Assembly: GCA_021732945.1 (NCBI GenBank) | Contig: JAKFWB010000488.1 | Coordinates: 1-7,195 of the forward strand | Direction of reading: 5' to 3' | DNA length: 7,195 bases | Source of the DNA: Porphyrobacter sp. | GTDB lineage: Bacteria; Pseudomonadota; Alphaproteobacteria; Sphingomonadales; Sphingomonadaceae | In this document: positions 1 to 6,369 of the stretch, in pieces | How positions within the stretch are numbered: position 1 is the stretch's first letter | Layout of the letters: each line of letters opens with the position of its first letter | The notes under the pieces: generated by a model | Database searches by the model: none | Seen by the model: the letters and a program-made list of their open reading frames with translations, nothing else | What the model was told of the DNA's origin: nothing | Program-made: the position numbers and the translations under genes

Positions 1-2
1 AC

Positions 3-245
3 CTTCTCTACGTCGAGCGAGTCGGCTAGGAGGTCCACATCCACGCCGCCGCGCGCTCGTTTCTGCACCATCAGGTGCGCAGCATGGTCGGCTGCCTCAA
101 GCTGGTCGGCACCGGCACATGGGACACCGCCCGCCTCGCCGCTGCCCTCGCCGCGCGCGACCGCGCTGCTTTAGGGCTTAACGCGCCCGCACAAGGCCTC
201 TACTTCGTCGAGGCAACATACCCGAATTCACGAGAGGAATCATGA
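3..245 (+). CDS. truA: tRNA pseudouridine synthase A, C-terminal part, with an in-frame stop codon
   Basis: This is the 3' end of a gene whose product isomerises uridines 38-40 in the tRNA anticodon stem to pseudouridine. The frame contains the family's C-terminal signature [14 protein letters not shown] at about 51-92 and ends with the typical GLYFVEATY followed by TGA at 243-245. Read leftward, the frame stays TruA-like (LLYVERVG), but codon 27-29 is TAG where the family usually has Glu or Asp. As written, the protein would be cut before the conserved block, leaving about 71 codons after the stop. GAG to TAG is a single change, so an error near a contig end is as likely as a true nonsense mutation or pseudogene. 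The N-terminal catalytic Asp region is outside the window. The next gene begins one base after the stop, which suggests co-transcription. The family call is firm; the state of the gene is uncertain. Confidence 0.8.
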
Positions 246-246
246 A

Positions 247-1356
247 ATGACCACCGGAAAGCAGCTCTTCACCACCCTCACCGCTGACGGCAAGCTGACG
301 CTGGAGGTGGCGGAGAGCAGCTTCCCTGCGCCGACCGGCAATCAGGTGCTGGTCAAGATGGAGGCCGCGCCGATCAACCCGTCCGACCTCGCGATCCTCA
401 CCAGCGCCGCCGATTTCGAGAGCGCCGAATACACCCCCGGCAAGGTCGTCGCGACCATGCCGGAACCGTTCTTGACCGGGAACAAGGGCCGCCACGGCCA
501 GCGCCTGCCTGCGGGCAACGAGGGCGCAGGCACGGTGATCGCCACGGGTGACAGCGACATGGCACGCGCGCTGATGGGCCAGCGCGTCGCCTGTGTCCCC
601 GGCAATGCCTTCAGCCAATACGCGATTGCCGAGGCGATGATGTGCATTCCGCTGGGCGATCATTCGTCCGAAACCGGCGCGTCGAGCTTCGTCAACCCGA
701 TGACCGCGCTGGGCTTTGTCGAGACCGCTAAGATGGAGGGCCATTCGGCGATCATCCACCTCGCGGCAGCTTCCAACCTAGGCCAGATGCTCAACCGCAT
801 CTGCGTTGAAGACGGGATGAAGCTCGTCAACATCGTCCGCAAGCCCGAGCATGTGGCCATGCTGAAAGCGCAGGGCGCGACCTATGTGGTCGATAGCTCC
901 GCCCCCACCTACATGGCCGATCTGCGCGCCGCGATTGCCGAGACCGGCGCCTATCTCGGCTTCGACCCGATCGGCGGCGGGCAGGCCTCGGACGGCGTGC
1001 TGAAGGCGATGGAACAGGTCGCCGCGTCCCAGATGGGCGAATTTTCGCGCTATGGATCGAACCAGCAGAAGAAGATGTATATCTACGGGCGGCTTGACCT
1101 CGCCCCGACGATCCTGACGCCCTCGTATGGCCTGCAATGGAGCATCGCGGGCTGGCTGCTAACCCCGTTCCTCCAGCGCGCAGGCATGGAAACCGTGGCG
1201 CGGATGCGCGGGCGGGTGCAGGCGGAACTCACCACCACCTTCGCCTCGCATTACAAGGCCAAGGTGACGCTGGAAGGGATGCTGGAGAAGCCCGCGATCA
1301 CCGACTATCGCCAGATGAAGACCGGCGAGAAATATCTGGTCACGCCTTGGGGGTGA
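247..1356 (+). CDS. MDR-family zinc-independent dehydrogenase (quinone oxidoreductase / enoyl reductase-like)
   Basis: This 369-residue protein of the medium-chain dehydrogenase/reductase superfamily is probably a soluble NAD(P)H-dependent reductase; the substrate is unknown. The N-terminal GroES-like domain covers about residues 30-130, with PINPSDL at 42-48 and GNEGAGTV at 90-97. The nucleotide-binding domain follows NPMTALG (150-156) and carries HLAAASNLGQM at 171-181 in place of the usual AAAGGVG turn, with FDPIGGG at 239-245. The zinc-binding cysteine cluster of true alcohol dehydrogenases is absent, which points to the quinone oxidoreductase or enoyl-reductase branch. The start at 247 follows an AGAGGA ribosome-binding site at 233-238 that lies inside the end of truA. 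The truA stop is one base before the ATG, so translational coupling is likely. An earlier ATG at 242 runs straight into TGA. Confident of the superfamily, not of the reaction. Confidence 0.85.
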   Translation: MTTGKQLFTTLTADGKLTLEVAESSFPAPTGNQVLVKMEAAPINPSDLAILTSAADFESAEYTPGKVVATMPEPFLTGNKGRHGQRLPAGNEGAGTVIATGDSDMARALMGQRVACVPGNAFSQYAIAEAMMCIPLGDHSSETGASSFVNPMTALGFVETAKMEGHSAIIHLAAASNLGQMLNRICVEDGMKLVNIVRKPEHVAMLKAQGATYVVDSSAPTYMADLRAAIAETGAYLGFDPIGGGQASDGVLKAMEQVAASQMGEFSRYGSNQQKKMYIYGRLDLAPTILTPSYGLQWSIAGWLLTPFLQRAGMETVARMRGRVQAELTTTFASHYKAKVTLEGMLEKPAITDYRQMKTGEKYLVTPWG

Positions 1357-1381
1357 TCGGCTTCGCCGCTTGGCAATGGCG

Positions 1382-1413
1382 GCGTGACGGGAGCAAGCTG
1401 CGTCCCGTCACGC
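1382..1413. terminator. Inverted repeat between convergent genes, probable bidirectional terminator
   Basis: GCGTGACGGGA at 1382-1392 is perfectly complementary to TCCCGTCACGC at 1403-1413, with a 10-base loop. It lies just after the MDR dehydrogenase stop (1356) and covers the PAP2 stop codon (1408-1410). No clear T-run follows on either strand, so it is not a textbook intrinsic terminator. An alternative smaller stem, CGCCGC at 1364-1369 with GCGGCG at 1379-1384, overlaps its left arm. A role in ending transcription from both sides, or in protecting 3' ends, is inferred from position. Confidence 0.55.
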
Positions 1414-2448
1414 TTGGGGGCGGCGGGTAGCGTAGAACGCTTCAATCGGCCGGAAGATCACCCCCGTGATCGCGATCGCCAGCCCCGTCAGCGCCAACCC
1501 CGCGACAACATCAATCCAATAATGCCAGCGCGTCGCCACGGCTTCGAAGATGATGAAGACGAACAGGGGCAGGTACAGCACCCCAAGCCATCGCGTGTGG
1601 TGCCATGCATAATAGACGAACACGGCTGACGATGCGACATGCAGCGAAGGCATGGCGGCCACCGCAGCGAACATGAACTGATCGGCCTCACTTGCGATCC
1701 ACGGCCGACCGCCAGCGATCAAGGCCTGATAGCCATTGTACATATGCACCTGACGCGCGGTTTCGAGCGCGTTGACGCCCGGTTCGTACAGAAACGGCCC
1801 AACCGCAGGCATCACCAGATAGCTCAGCGCGCCGAGCACATGCACCAGCATCGCGGTGAAAATGACTTTGCGAAACACGATGAAGCATTGCATCGAATGG
1901 ACGATGATGCTGCCCGCGAACATGGCCAGAAAGGCAAACAGGTAAAGATGTTCGCCCGCAGGCAAGGCCAAGTCGACCAGATTGTGGACGGCAAAGGCGG
2001 CATCCACCAACGGCCGCACCATCTGATCAGTCCGCCAATAGAAATCATCCCACAACACGGGGTTGATCAGGCTCATCCACATTTTGACGTTGAAATGGGC
2101 AATCAATATCGCCCCGTAGGCCAATCCCACCGTGACGTAGTAGAGCAATCGCTTGGTTTGCTTCATCACGATCAGAAACAGGCCCAGCACAAGCATGAGC
2201 GACAGCGGTACGGCGTAGCTCATGCCGGTAAATTCAAGCGCGCCACCAGATGGGACGGCGAATTCAAAATCAAACAGGCTCGCCAAGAGCAGGGCAATCA
2301 AGAGGAAGGCAATCGCCAGAACCAATTCAGGCAGTGGGACCACAAATCTAAAATTCTGGCGTGACACATCGAAGGCAAATTTGAAGGTGTTTTTGACAAC
2401 CGATGCTTCGATTTCCATGAGAGGGGCATCTTTTGATAAGTATGTCAT
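1408..2448 (-). CDS. PAP2-superfamily membrane protein, AUR1 / inositol phosphorylceramide synthase-like
   Basis: This 346-residue multi-pass inner-membrane protein has the active-site motifs of the PAP2 phosphatase/phosphotransferase superfamily. MPSLHVASS lies at about residues 266-274 and RWHYWIDVVAG at 307-317, giving the expected His270, His309 and Asp313. Hydrophobic stretches near residues 41-58, 77-95, 101-118, 168-191, 195-216 and 287-331 suggest about six or more helices. The long N-terminal helical part and the HYWID motif resemble AUR1-type inositol phosphorylceramide synthases, which move a head group onto ceramide; a lipid phosphatase is the alternative. The frame stays open up to an ATG at 2568, but residues added there look non-coding. 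I chose the ATG at 2448, although its ribosome-binding site is weak, because a candidate promoter lies at 2492-2520 inside the longer version. GC content at the 5' end is about 40%, well below the neighbours. Confidence 0.8.
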   Translation of the reverse strand: MTYLSKDAPLMEIEASVVKNTFKFAFDVSRQNFRFVVPLPELVLAIAFLLIALLLASLFDFEFAVPSGGALEFTGMSYAVPLSLMLVLGLFLIVMKQTKRLLYYVTVGLAYGAILIAHFNVKMWMSLINPVLWDDFYWRTDQMVRPLVDAAFAVHNLVDLALPAGEHLYLFAFLAMFAGSIIVHSMQCFIVFRKVIFTAMLVHVLGALSYLVMPAVGPFLYEPGVNALETARQVHMYNGYQALIAGGRPWIASEADQFMFAAVAAMPSLHVASSAVFVYYAWHHTRWLGVLYLPLFVFIIFEAVATRWHYWIDVVAGLALTGLAIAITGVIFRPIEAFYATRRPQA

Positions 2449-2491
2449 TGGATATCTTTTGCAATCCCCAGGCGTGCGCCCGCACCCGCCG

Positions 2492-2520
2492 ATAACACGT
2501 CCATGACGGATTAAAGACAA
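2492..2520 (-). promoter_or_regulatory. Candidate sigma-70 promoter for the PAP2 gene
   Basis: On the minus strand, TTGTCT (2520-2515) and TGTTAT (2497-2492) are separated by exactly 17 bases, matching the -35 and -10 consensus at four of six positions each. The predicted transcript would start near 2485, about 37 bases ahead of the ATG at 2448. The sequence around it is AT-richer than the rest of the window. This was found by eye and stays tentative. Confidence 0.35.
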
Positions 2521-2588
2521 TATGACAAAGGAAATTGATGCGCCTTCGCGCCGCGGTAGGCGAGTCATCCCGGTGCCGGGTTTAGGGC

Positions 2589-3575
2589 TTATCCCCCGTC
2601 GAACGCCGCCTGCACCGCCGCCGGTTTGGTGATCCCGTTCGCGATCAGCACCATCAGCAGCACCCGCGCCTTGGCCGGACCGAGCGCGCGGGCGGCGACG
2701 AATCCCAGCGCATCGTCATCCACCTCGACATTGCGGTCGACAATGCCTTCATCGACGCGGGTGGAGCGCACCACTGGCACGCCTGCTGCTGCCGCTTCAG
2801 CCAGCGCGGCGATGACGCAGGCGGGGGCATTGCCCTGCCCCATGCCTGCCAGCACCATGCCCTTGCAGCCGATCCCAAGCAGGGCTGTGACCGGCTGCTC
2901 GTCCATCCCCGCCCCAGCGGTGAGGATCGCGACGCGCGGCAGCGCATCGGGAAAGGGATGGCGCGCCGCGCCGCCCAGCCGATGCGGAGGGCCGAACCAG
3001 TCGAGACCTGAAGGCGTCACCCGTGCCAGCGGCCCGCGCGGAAAACTTCTGAAGGCGTCGATGCTTGATGTCGCGGCTTTGCGGGCATCGCGCGCGGCCA
3101 GCACTGCGTCACCCATCACCAGCATCACCCCGCGCCAGCTCGCGCGCCCGTAGCTCGCCACCTTCACTGCATTGGCGAAGTTGCGCATCCCATCCGCCCC
3201 CACCGCGTCCGCCGCGCGCATCGCGCCGACCAGCACGATGGGCTTGTGGGTGGGCAGCGTCAGGTCGAGCAGGAAGGCGGTCTCCTCCGCCGTATCAGTG
3301 CCGTGGGTGATGATCACGCCATCGATGGCGGGATCAGCCAGCGCGCCCGTGCAAGCCGCATGGAGCGCTTGCCATTGCGGCCAGCCCATATCCTGCGAGC
3401 CGATCCGCGCCACTTCCTGCGGCACCAGCTCCGCCGCGAGCCCCAGCGCGGCGAGGTTGCCTAACATCGCCTCAAGCGCCAGCCCGCCGGGGCGATAGGC
3501 CGCGCCCGTCGCGCTCGCGCCTGCGCCTGCAATCGTGCCGCCAGTGCCGAGGACAAGGATGCGGGGTGCTGTCAT
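2589..3575 (-). CDS. L-asparaginase, cytoplasmic, type II-like catalytic signature
   Basis: This 328-residue enzyme hydrolyses L-asparagine to aspartate and ammonia; some family members also accept glutamine. The N-terminal TGGTIAG motif (residues 11-17) supplies the nucleophile Thr14, and THGTDT (90-95) supplies Thr93 and Asp94. Lys166 in ARDARKAATSS corresponds to the catalytic Lys of the E. coli enzyme, and IGSQDM (59-64) gives the substrate-binding Ser and Gln. All key residues are present and the length is normal. No signal peptide is visible, so the protein should be cytoplasmic, unlike the periplasmic E. coli AnsB. The start at 3575 has an AGGCAG-type ribosome-binding site a few bases upstream. 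The gene lies upstream of the PAP2 gene on the same strand, but about 140 bases and a candidate promoter separate them, so they need not be one operon. Confidence 0.92.
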   Translation of the reverse strand: MTAPRILVLGTGGTIAGAGASATGAAYRPGGLALEAMLGNLAALGLAAELVPQEVARIGSQDMGWPQWQALHAACTGALADPAIDGVIITHGTDTAEETAFLLDLTLPTHKPIVLVGAMRAADAVGADGMRNFANAVKVASYGRASWRGVMLVMGDAVLAARDARKAATSSIDAFRSFPRGPLARVTPSGLDWFGPPHRLGGAARHPFPDALPRVAILTAGAGMDEQPVTALLGIGCKGMVLAGMGQGNAPACVIAALAEAAAAGVPVVRSTRVDEGIVDRNVEVDDDALGFVAARALGPAKARVLLMVLIANGITKPAAVQAAFDGG

Positions 3576-3642
3576 CTGCCTGCCCTATCGCCGAGTCCAG
3601 GCCAGCGCCAGAGGCAGCGCTAGAAACAGGGCCTTTGGGCAA

Positions 3643-3670
3643 TTGCATTTGCGCAGCGCCGCGTTAGAGA
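3643..3670 (+). promoter_or_regulatory. Possible promoter of the tRNA-Val gene
   Basis: TTGCAT at 3643-3648 and TAGAGA at 3665-3670 are 16 bases apart and end 16 bases before the tRNA. The region lies between the divergent asparaginase and tRNA genes, where a promoter is expected. The -10 match is weak, so this rests mainly on position. The rest of the 111-base intergenic stretch shows nothing else I can name. Confidence 0.3.
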
Positions 3671-3686
3671 GAGCACCTATGCCGTG

Positions 3687-3759
3687 GGGCGGTTAGCTCA
3701 GTTGGTAGAGCATCTCGTTTACACCGAGAGGGTCAGCGGTTCGAGCCCGTTACCGCCCA
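3687..3759 (+). tRNA. tRNA-Val, anticodon UAC
   Basis: A complete cloverleaf of 73 bases. The acceptor stem pairs GGGCGGT (3687-3693) with ACCGCCC (3752-3758), with discriminator A at 3759. The D arm is GCTC/GAGC (3696-3699, 3708-3711). The anticodon stem TCTCG/CGAGA encloses the loop TTTACAC, placing TAC at 3720-3722. The T arm (3735-3751) has the loop TTCGAGC and one G-U pair. CCA is not encoded (CGG follows). The anticodon reads GUA and, by wobble, other valine codons. Confidence 0.97.
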
Positions 3760-3784
3760 CGGCGCGCGTCGCGCGGCAACCGAC

Positions 3785-3790
3785 AGGGAG
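3785..3790 (+). promoter_or_regulatory. Ribosome-binding site fixing the start of the SDR gene
   Basis: AGGGAG sits seven bases before the ATG at 3798. It decides the start, because the same frame stays open upstream through the tRNA gene to an ATG at 3684, which cannot be a real start. Confidence 0.7.
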
Positions 3791-3797
3791 TAAGGCG

Positions 3798-4550
3798 ATG
3801 GATCTTCAGCTTGATGGGAAAACCGCGCTGGTGCTTGGCGCAAGCAAGGGTCTGGGCCGGGCGATCGCTGTAAGCCTTGGCGATGAAGGCGCGCGCGTGA
3901 TCACCGTAGCGCGCTCGGCCAGCGATGCGGCGGGCAGACATCACATCATCGCTGACCTTGATGATCCCACCGCACCGCAAGCGATTATCGCCGCCGTGCA
4001 CGAGCTGGGCCTTTCGCCCGATATCCTGGTGCTCAATTCCGGCGGCCCGCCCACCGGCGCGGCGGCGACCACCACTCCGGCCGATTTCGCCGCTGTGTTT
4101 GGACGGATGTTCAACGCCCAGTTGGCACTCACGCAAGCCTTCCTGCCCGATATGCGCGCGCGCGGCTTTGGGTGGGTCCTCGCGGTCGCCTCGACCAGCC
4201 TGATCACCCCGATCCCGGGGCTGGTGCTGTCCAATGCGGTGCGCGCCATGCTGGCATCATGGTGCAAGACGCTCGCGGCTGAGGTTGCGGCGGACGGGGT
4301 GACGGTCAACCTGCTGCTGCCCGGCCAGATCGCCACCGACCGGCTGACCAGCCTGCACAGCGCGATGGCGCAGGGCAGCGGGATGACGGCGGAACAGGTC
4401 GGCACCCGCGCCAAGGCGGCGATCCCGGCAGGCAGGCTCGGTCGGCCAGAGGAATTTGGCGACATGGCCACCTTCCTCGCCAGCCCGCGCGCCAGCTTCG
4501 TCACGGGATGCGCGATCAAGGTTGATGGCGGGCAGACCGCAACGCTGTAA
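3798..4550 (+). CDS. SDR-family oxidoreductase, divergent BKR-like subgroup with altered catalytic residues
   Basis: This 250-residue soluble protein has the short-chain dehydrogenase fold. The nucleotide-binding turn GASKGLG is at residues 14-20, NSGGP (80-84) replaces the usual NNAG, and the C-terminal part ends with the classical VTGCAIKVDGG (235-245). Ser132 fits the catalytic serine. Where classical enzymes have YxxxK, this one reads SNAVR (145-149), so Tyr appears as Ser145 and Lys as Arg149. A known subgroup, annotated as 3-oxoacyl-ACP reductase-like, has an imperfect catalytic tetrad of this kind; I place this protein there from memory of the family. The substrate is unknown, and it may work by another mechanism or be a non-catalytic binding protein. 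It lies 38 bases after the tRNA-Val and 47 bases before a flavin monooxygenase gene on the same strand, so an operon with the latter is likely. Confidence 0.85.
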   Translation: MDLQLDGKTALVLGASKGLGRAIAVSLGDEGARVITVARSASDAAGRHHIIADLDDPTAPQAIIAAVHELGLSPDILVLNSGGPPTGAAATTTPADFAAVFGRMFNAQLALTQAFLPDMRARGFGWVLAVASTSLITPIPGLVLSNAVRAMLASWCKTLAAEVAADGVTVNLLLPGQIATDRLTSLHSAMAQGSGMTAEQVGTRAKAAIPAGRLGRPEEFGDMATFLASPRASFVTGCAIKVDGGQTATL

Positions 4551-4597
4551 CCCGACGCAATTGACCTGCTCCCAAGACACCGCTCCAAGGATAATCG

Positions 4598-5863
4598 ATG
4601 GCTCCGCTGACAATTGCGATCATCGGCTGCGGCCCTGCCGGACTTGCAGCGGCGCTGCTGCTGGCACGACAAGGCCAACGGGTCGCCATTTTTGATCGGT
4701 TCATCGCCCCCGGCCCGGTCGGATCGGGGCTCATGATCCAGCCGACAGGGCTTGCGGTGCTGGCGCAGTTGGGTCTTGCGAACGAAGTGGTGCGGCGCGG
4801 CGCGCGGATCGATGCGCTGCAAGGGATCGAGGAACACGGCAAGACCGTGCTCGATGCGCCCTATACCGCGCTGGGGCTGGCGGGTGCCTATGGCCTCGGC
4901 ATCCACCGCGCCAGCCTGTTTGCGGTGCTGCTGGCAGCGGCGGAGCGGCAGGATGGGATCACCATCCACCCCGATCACGCCGTCACCGGCAGCACCTGCG
5001 ATGCCGGCGGCCGCCGCCTCATTTTCGCGGCACGCGATCCCAGCGCTCCATTTGATCTGGTGGTGGATGCCAGCGGGTGGCGCACCCTGTTCGATCCCGC
5101 GCCCAAGGGCGTGCTGCCGTTCGGCGCACTCTGGGCGAGCCTCCCGACCCTGCCGGGCGATCCTTTCGCGGGCAATCTGCTCGAACAGCGTTACCGCCGC
5201 GCCGCGCAGATGGCGGGCGTGCTGCCAATCGGCACCCGGCCCGATCTCGGCACGCCGGAAGTCGCGTTTTTCTGGTCGTTGAAGGCTGATGATTACCCCG
5301 CATGGGCCGCCACCCCGCTCGATGACTGGAAGGCCGAGGTGCTGCGCCTGTGGCCTGATCTGGCCGGATTGCTGGCGCGGATCACCACCCGCGACCAGCT
5401 CACCTTTGCCCGCTACGCGCACCGCACCCACCCATGCCCGGTGGGCGAGCGGATGATTGCCATCGGCGATGCGTGGCATTCCGCCAGCCCGCAGCTGGGC
5501 CAAGGCGCGAACATGGCGCTGCTGGATGCGTGGAGCCTTGCCCAAGGGCTGGCCGAAGGGCGCACGCTGGATGAAAAACTGCGCCTCGCGGCCAGTTGGC
5601 GGCGCGATCATGTGTGGTTGTATCAATGGGTGACCAAGCTGTTCACGCCGCTGTACCAGTCCGATTCGCGTGTCCTGCCGATGCTGCGTGACCGGTTGCT
5701 CGCCCCGCTCTCGCGCCGCTGGCCTGCTGCCGGGGTGCAGGCGCAGTTGATGAGCGGATTGTTCGGCTTTCCGCTCGCCCCGCTCGGCCTGACGCCGCCC
5801 GATTATGCAGGTTTGAGCGCGTCGCGGATCAACGCGGACGCCTCAGGCGAGTCCCACTCGTAA
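4598..5863 (+). CDS. FAD-dependent monooxygenase, UbiH / PHBH-like
   Basis: This 421-residue group A flavoprotein monooxygenase probably hydroxylates an aromatic or similar ring using NAD(P)H and oxygen. The N-terminal dinucleotide-binding motif GCGPAG (10-15) begins the FAD-binding fold, with the ribose-binding acid at Asp33 and a conserved Arg104 in IHRASLF. The FAD-contact motif GDAWHSASPQLGQGANMALLDA (residues 290-311) is typical of UbiH and salicylate hydroxylase relatives. The middle DG motif is degenerate and reads DASGWR (157-162). The start at 4598 has AAGGA at 4587-4591, six bases upstream. The gene follows the SDR gene by 47 bases and is probably co-transcribed, so the two may act on one substrate. 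The last 61 bases overlap the end of the opposite TlpA-like gene. Family is sure; substrate is not recognisable. Ubiquinone synthesis is possible but no other ubi gene is nearby. Confidence 0.88.
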   Translation: MAPLTIAIIGCGPAGLAAALLLARQGQRVAIFDRFIAPGPVGSGLMIQPTGLAVLAQLGLANEVVRRGARIDALQGIEEHGKTVLDAPYTALGLAGAYGLGIHRASLFAVLLAAAERQDGITIHPDHAVTGSTCDAGGRRLIFAARDPSAPFDLVVDASGWRTLFDPAPKGVLPFGALWASLPTLPGDPFAGNLLEQRYRRAAQMAGVLPIGTRPDLGTPEVAFFWSLKADDYPAWAATPLDDWKAEVLRLWPDLAGLLARITTRDQLTFARYAHRTHPCPVGERMIAIGDAWHSASPQLGQGANMALLDAWSLAQGLAEGRTLDEKLRLAASWRRDHVWLYQWVTKLFTPLYQSDSRVLPMLRDRLLAPLSRRWPAAGVQAQLMSGLFGFPLAPLGLTPPDYAGLSASRINADASGESHS

Positions 5864-6369
5864 CCGCCCGCCACGCGCAGCACTTCGCGCCCGCGCGCAT
5901 CGAACAAAATCGTCAGCGGCAACGCGCCTTTGGGGGTGAATTGTGCGGACAGCGCGGTTTCGGGATCAAGCCAAGGTTCAAGCCGCTGGAAACCCTTCTG
6001 CGCAAAGAACGGCCCCACCACCTCGGCCCCGCGAATATCCTGGCTGACCGTGATCACCCGCACCTCGCCCTCCAGCGCGGCGGCCAGGGCATCAAGTTGC
6101 GACATTTCCTTCACGCACGGCGCGCACCATGTCGCCCACAGGTTGATCAGCACCGGCCCATCCTGCGCGGTGAGATCAAGCGTCTCTCCTGCCGCATTGC
6201 TGAATTGCATGGCCGGCAGCGGGGTTCCGGCAAACTTGCGCTCCACCACGCCAGCCGCAGCCTTCGCGCTTTCCGCCGCCGCGCCCGGTTGCGCTGGGGC
6301 CTCACCCGCCCTATCGCATCCCGCCAGCAGCAGGAACGAAACGCCGAGAATGAACGACAAGCGGGACAT
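5803..6369 (-). CDS. TlpA-like thioredoxin-fold lipoprotein
   Basis: This 188-residue exported thiol-disulfide protein has a short hydrophobic signal (residues 5-17) followed by lipobox LAGC with Cys18, so it is probably a lipoprotein facing the periplasm. An Ala-rich linker (about 19-45) leads into a thioredoxin domain with active site WCAPC (81-85) and the cis-proline at Pro151 in GALPLT. These are the features of TlpA/ResA/CcmG-type reductants, which keep cysteines reduced, for example during cytochrome c or oxidase maturation; the exact partner is unknown. The frame is open further upstream to 6720, but that part is antisense to argH and lacks a signal sequence. The ATG at 6369 has GGAG seven bases upstream (plus-strand 6376-6379) and puts the signal peptide at the N-terminus. 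The start codon overlaps that of argH, and the 3' end overlaps the monooxygenase gene by 61 bases. Confidence 0.88.
   Translation of the reverse strand: MSRLSFILGVSFLLLAGCDRAGEAPAQPGAAAESAKAAAGVVERKFAGTPLPAMQFSNAAGETLDLTAQDGPVLINLWATWCAPCVKEMSQLDALAAALEGEVRVITVSQDIRGAEVVGPFFAQKGFQRLEPWLDPETALSAQFTPKGALPLTILFDARGREVLRVAGGYEWDSPEASALIRDALKPA

Noticed and set aside
170..180. TTTAGGGCTTA, repeated at 2581-2591, as possible attachment sites
   Set aside because: The match is only 11 bases. One copy is inside the truA coding sequence, the other at the asparaginase gene end, and no integrase or mobile gene lies between.
1639..2364. A 241-codon open frame on the plus strand
   Set aside because: It lies opposite the PAP2 gene. 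Its translation is rich in His, Gln and Arg with no recognisable domain, as expected for the antisense of a membrane protein gene.
2449..2568. A 40-residue N-terminal extension of the PAP2 protein from an ATG at 2568
   Set aside because: The extension looks non-coding and contains the candidate promoter at 2492-2520; no good ribosome-binding site precedes it.
3763..3775. GC-only inverted repeat just after the tRNA as a terminator
   Set aside because: CGCG with CGCG around a five-base loop is short, expected by chance in such GC-rich sequence, and has no T-run.
3684..3797. A 38-residue upstream extension of the SDR protein reading through the tRNA (GRLAQLVEHLVYTERVSG-type peptide)
   Set aside because: This is a well-known false translation of a tRNA gene. 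The tRNA is complete, and a good ribosome-binding site precedes the ATG at 3798.
3941..5626. A 561-codon open frame on the minus strand
   Set aside because: It is antisense to the SDR and monooxygenase genes, both of which carry clear family motifs. The frame is open because of GC-rich codon bias, and its translation is low-complexity, rich in Arg, Ala, Gly and Gln.
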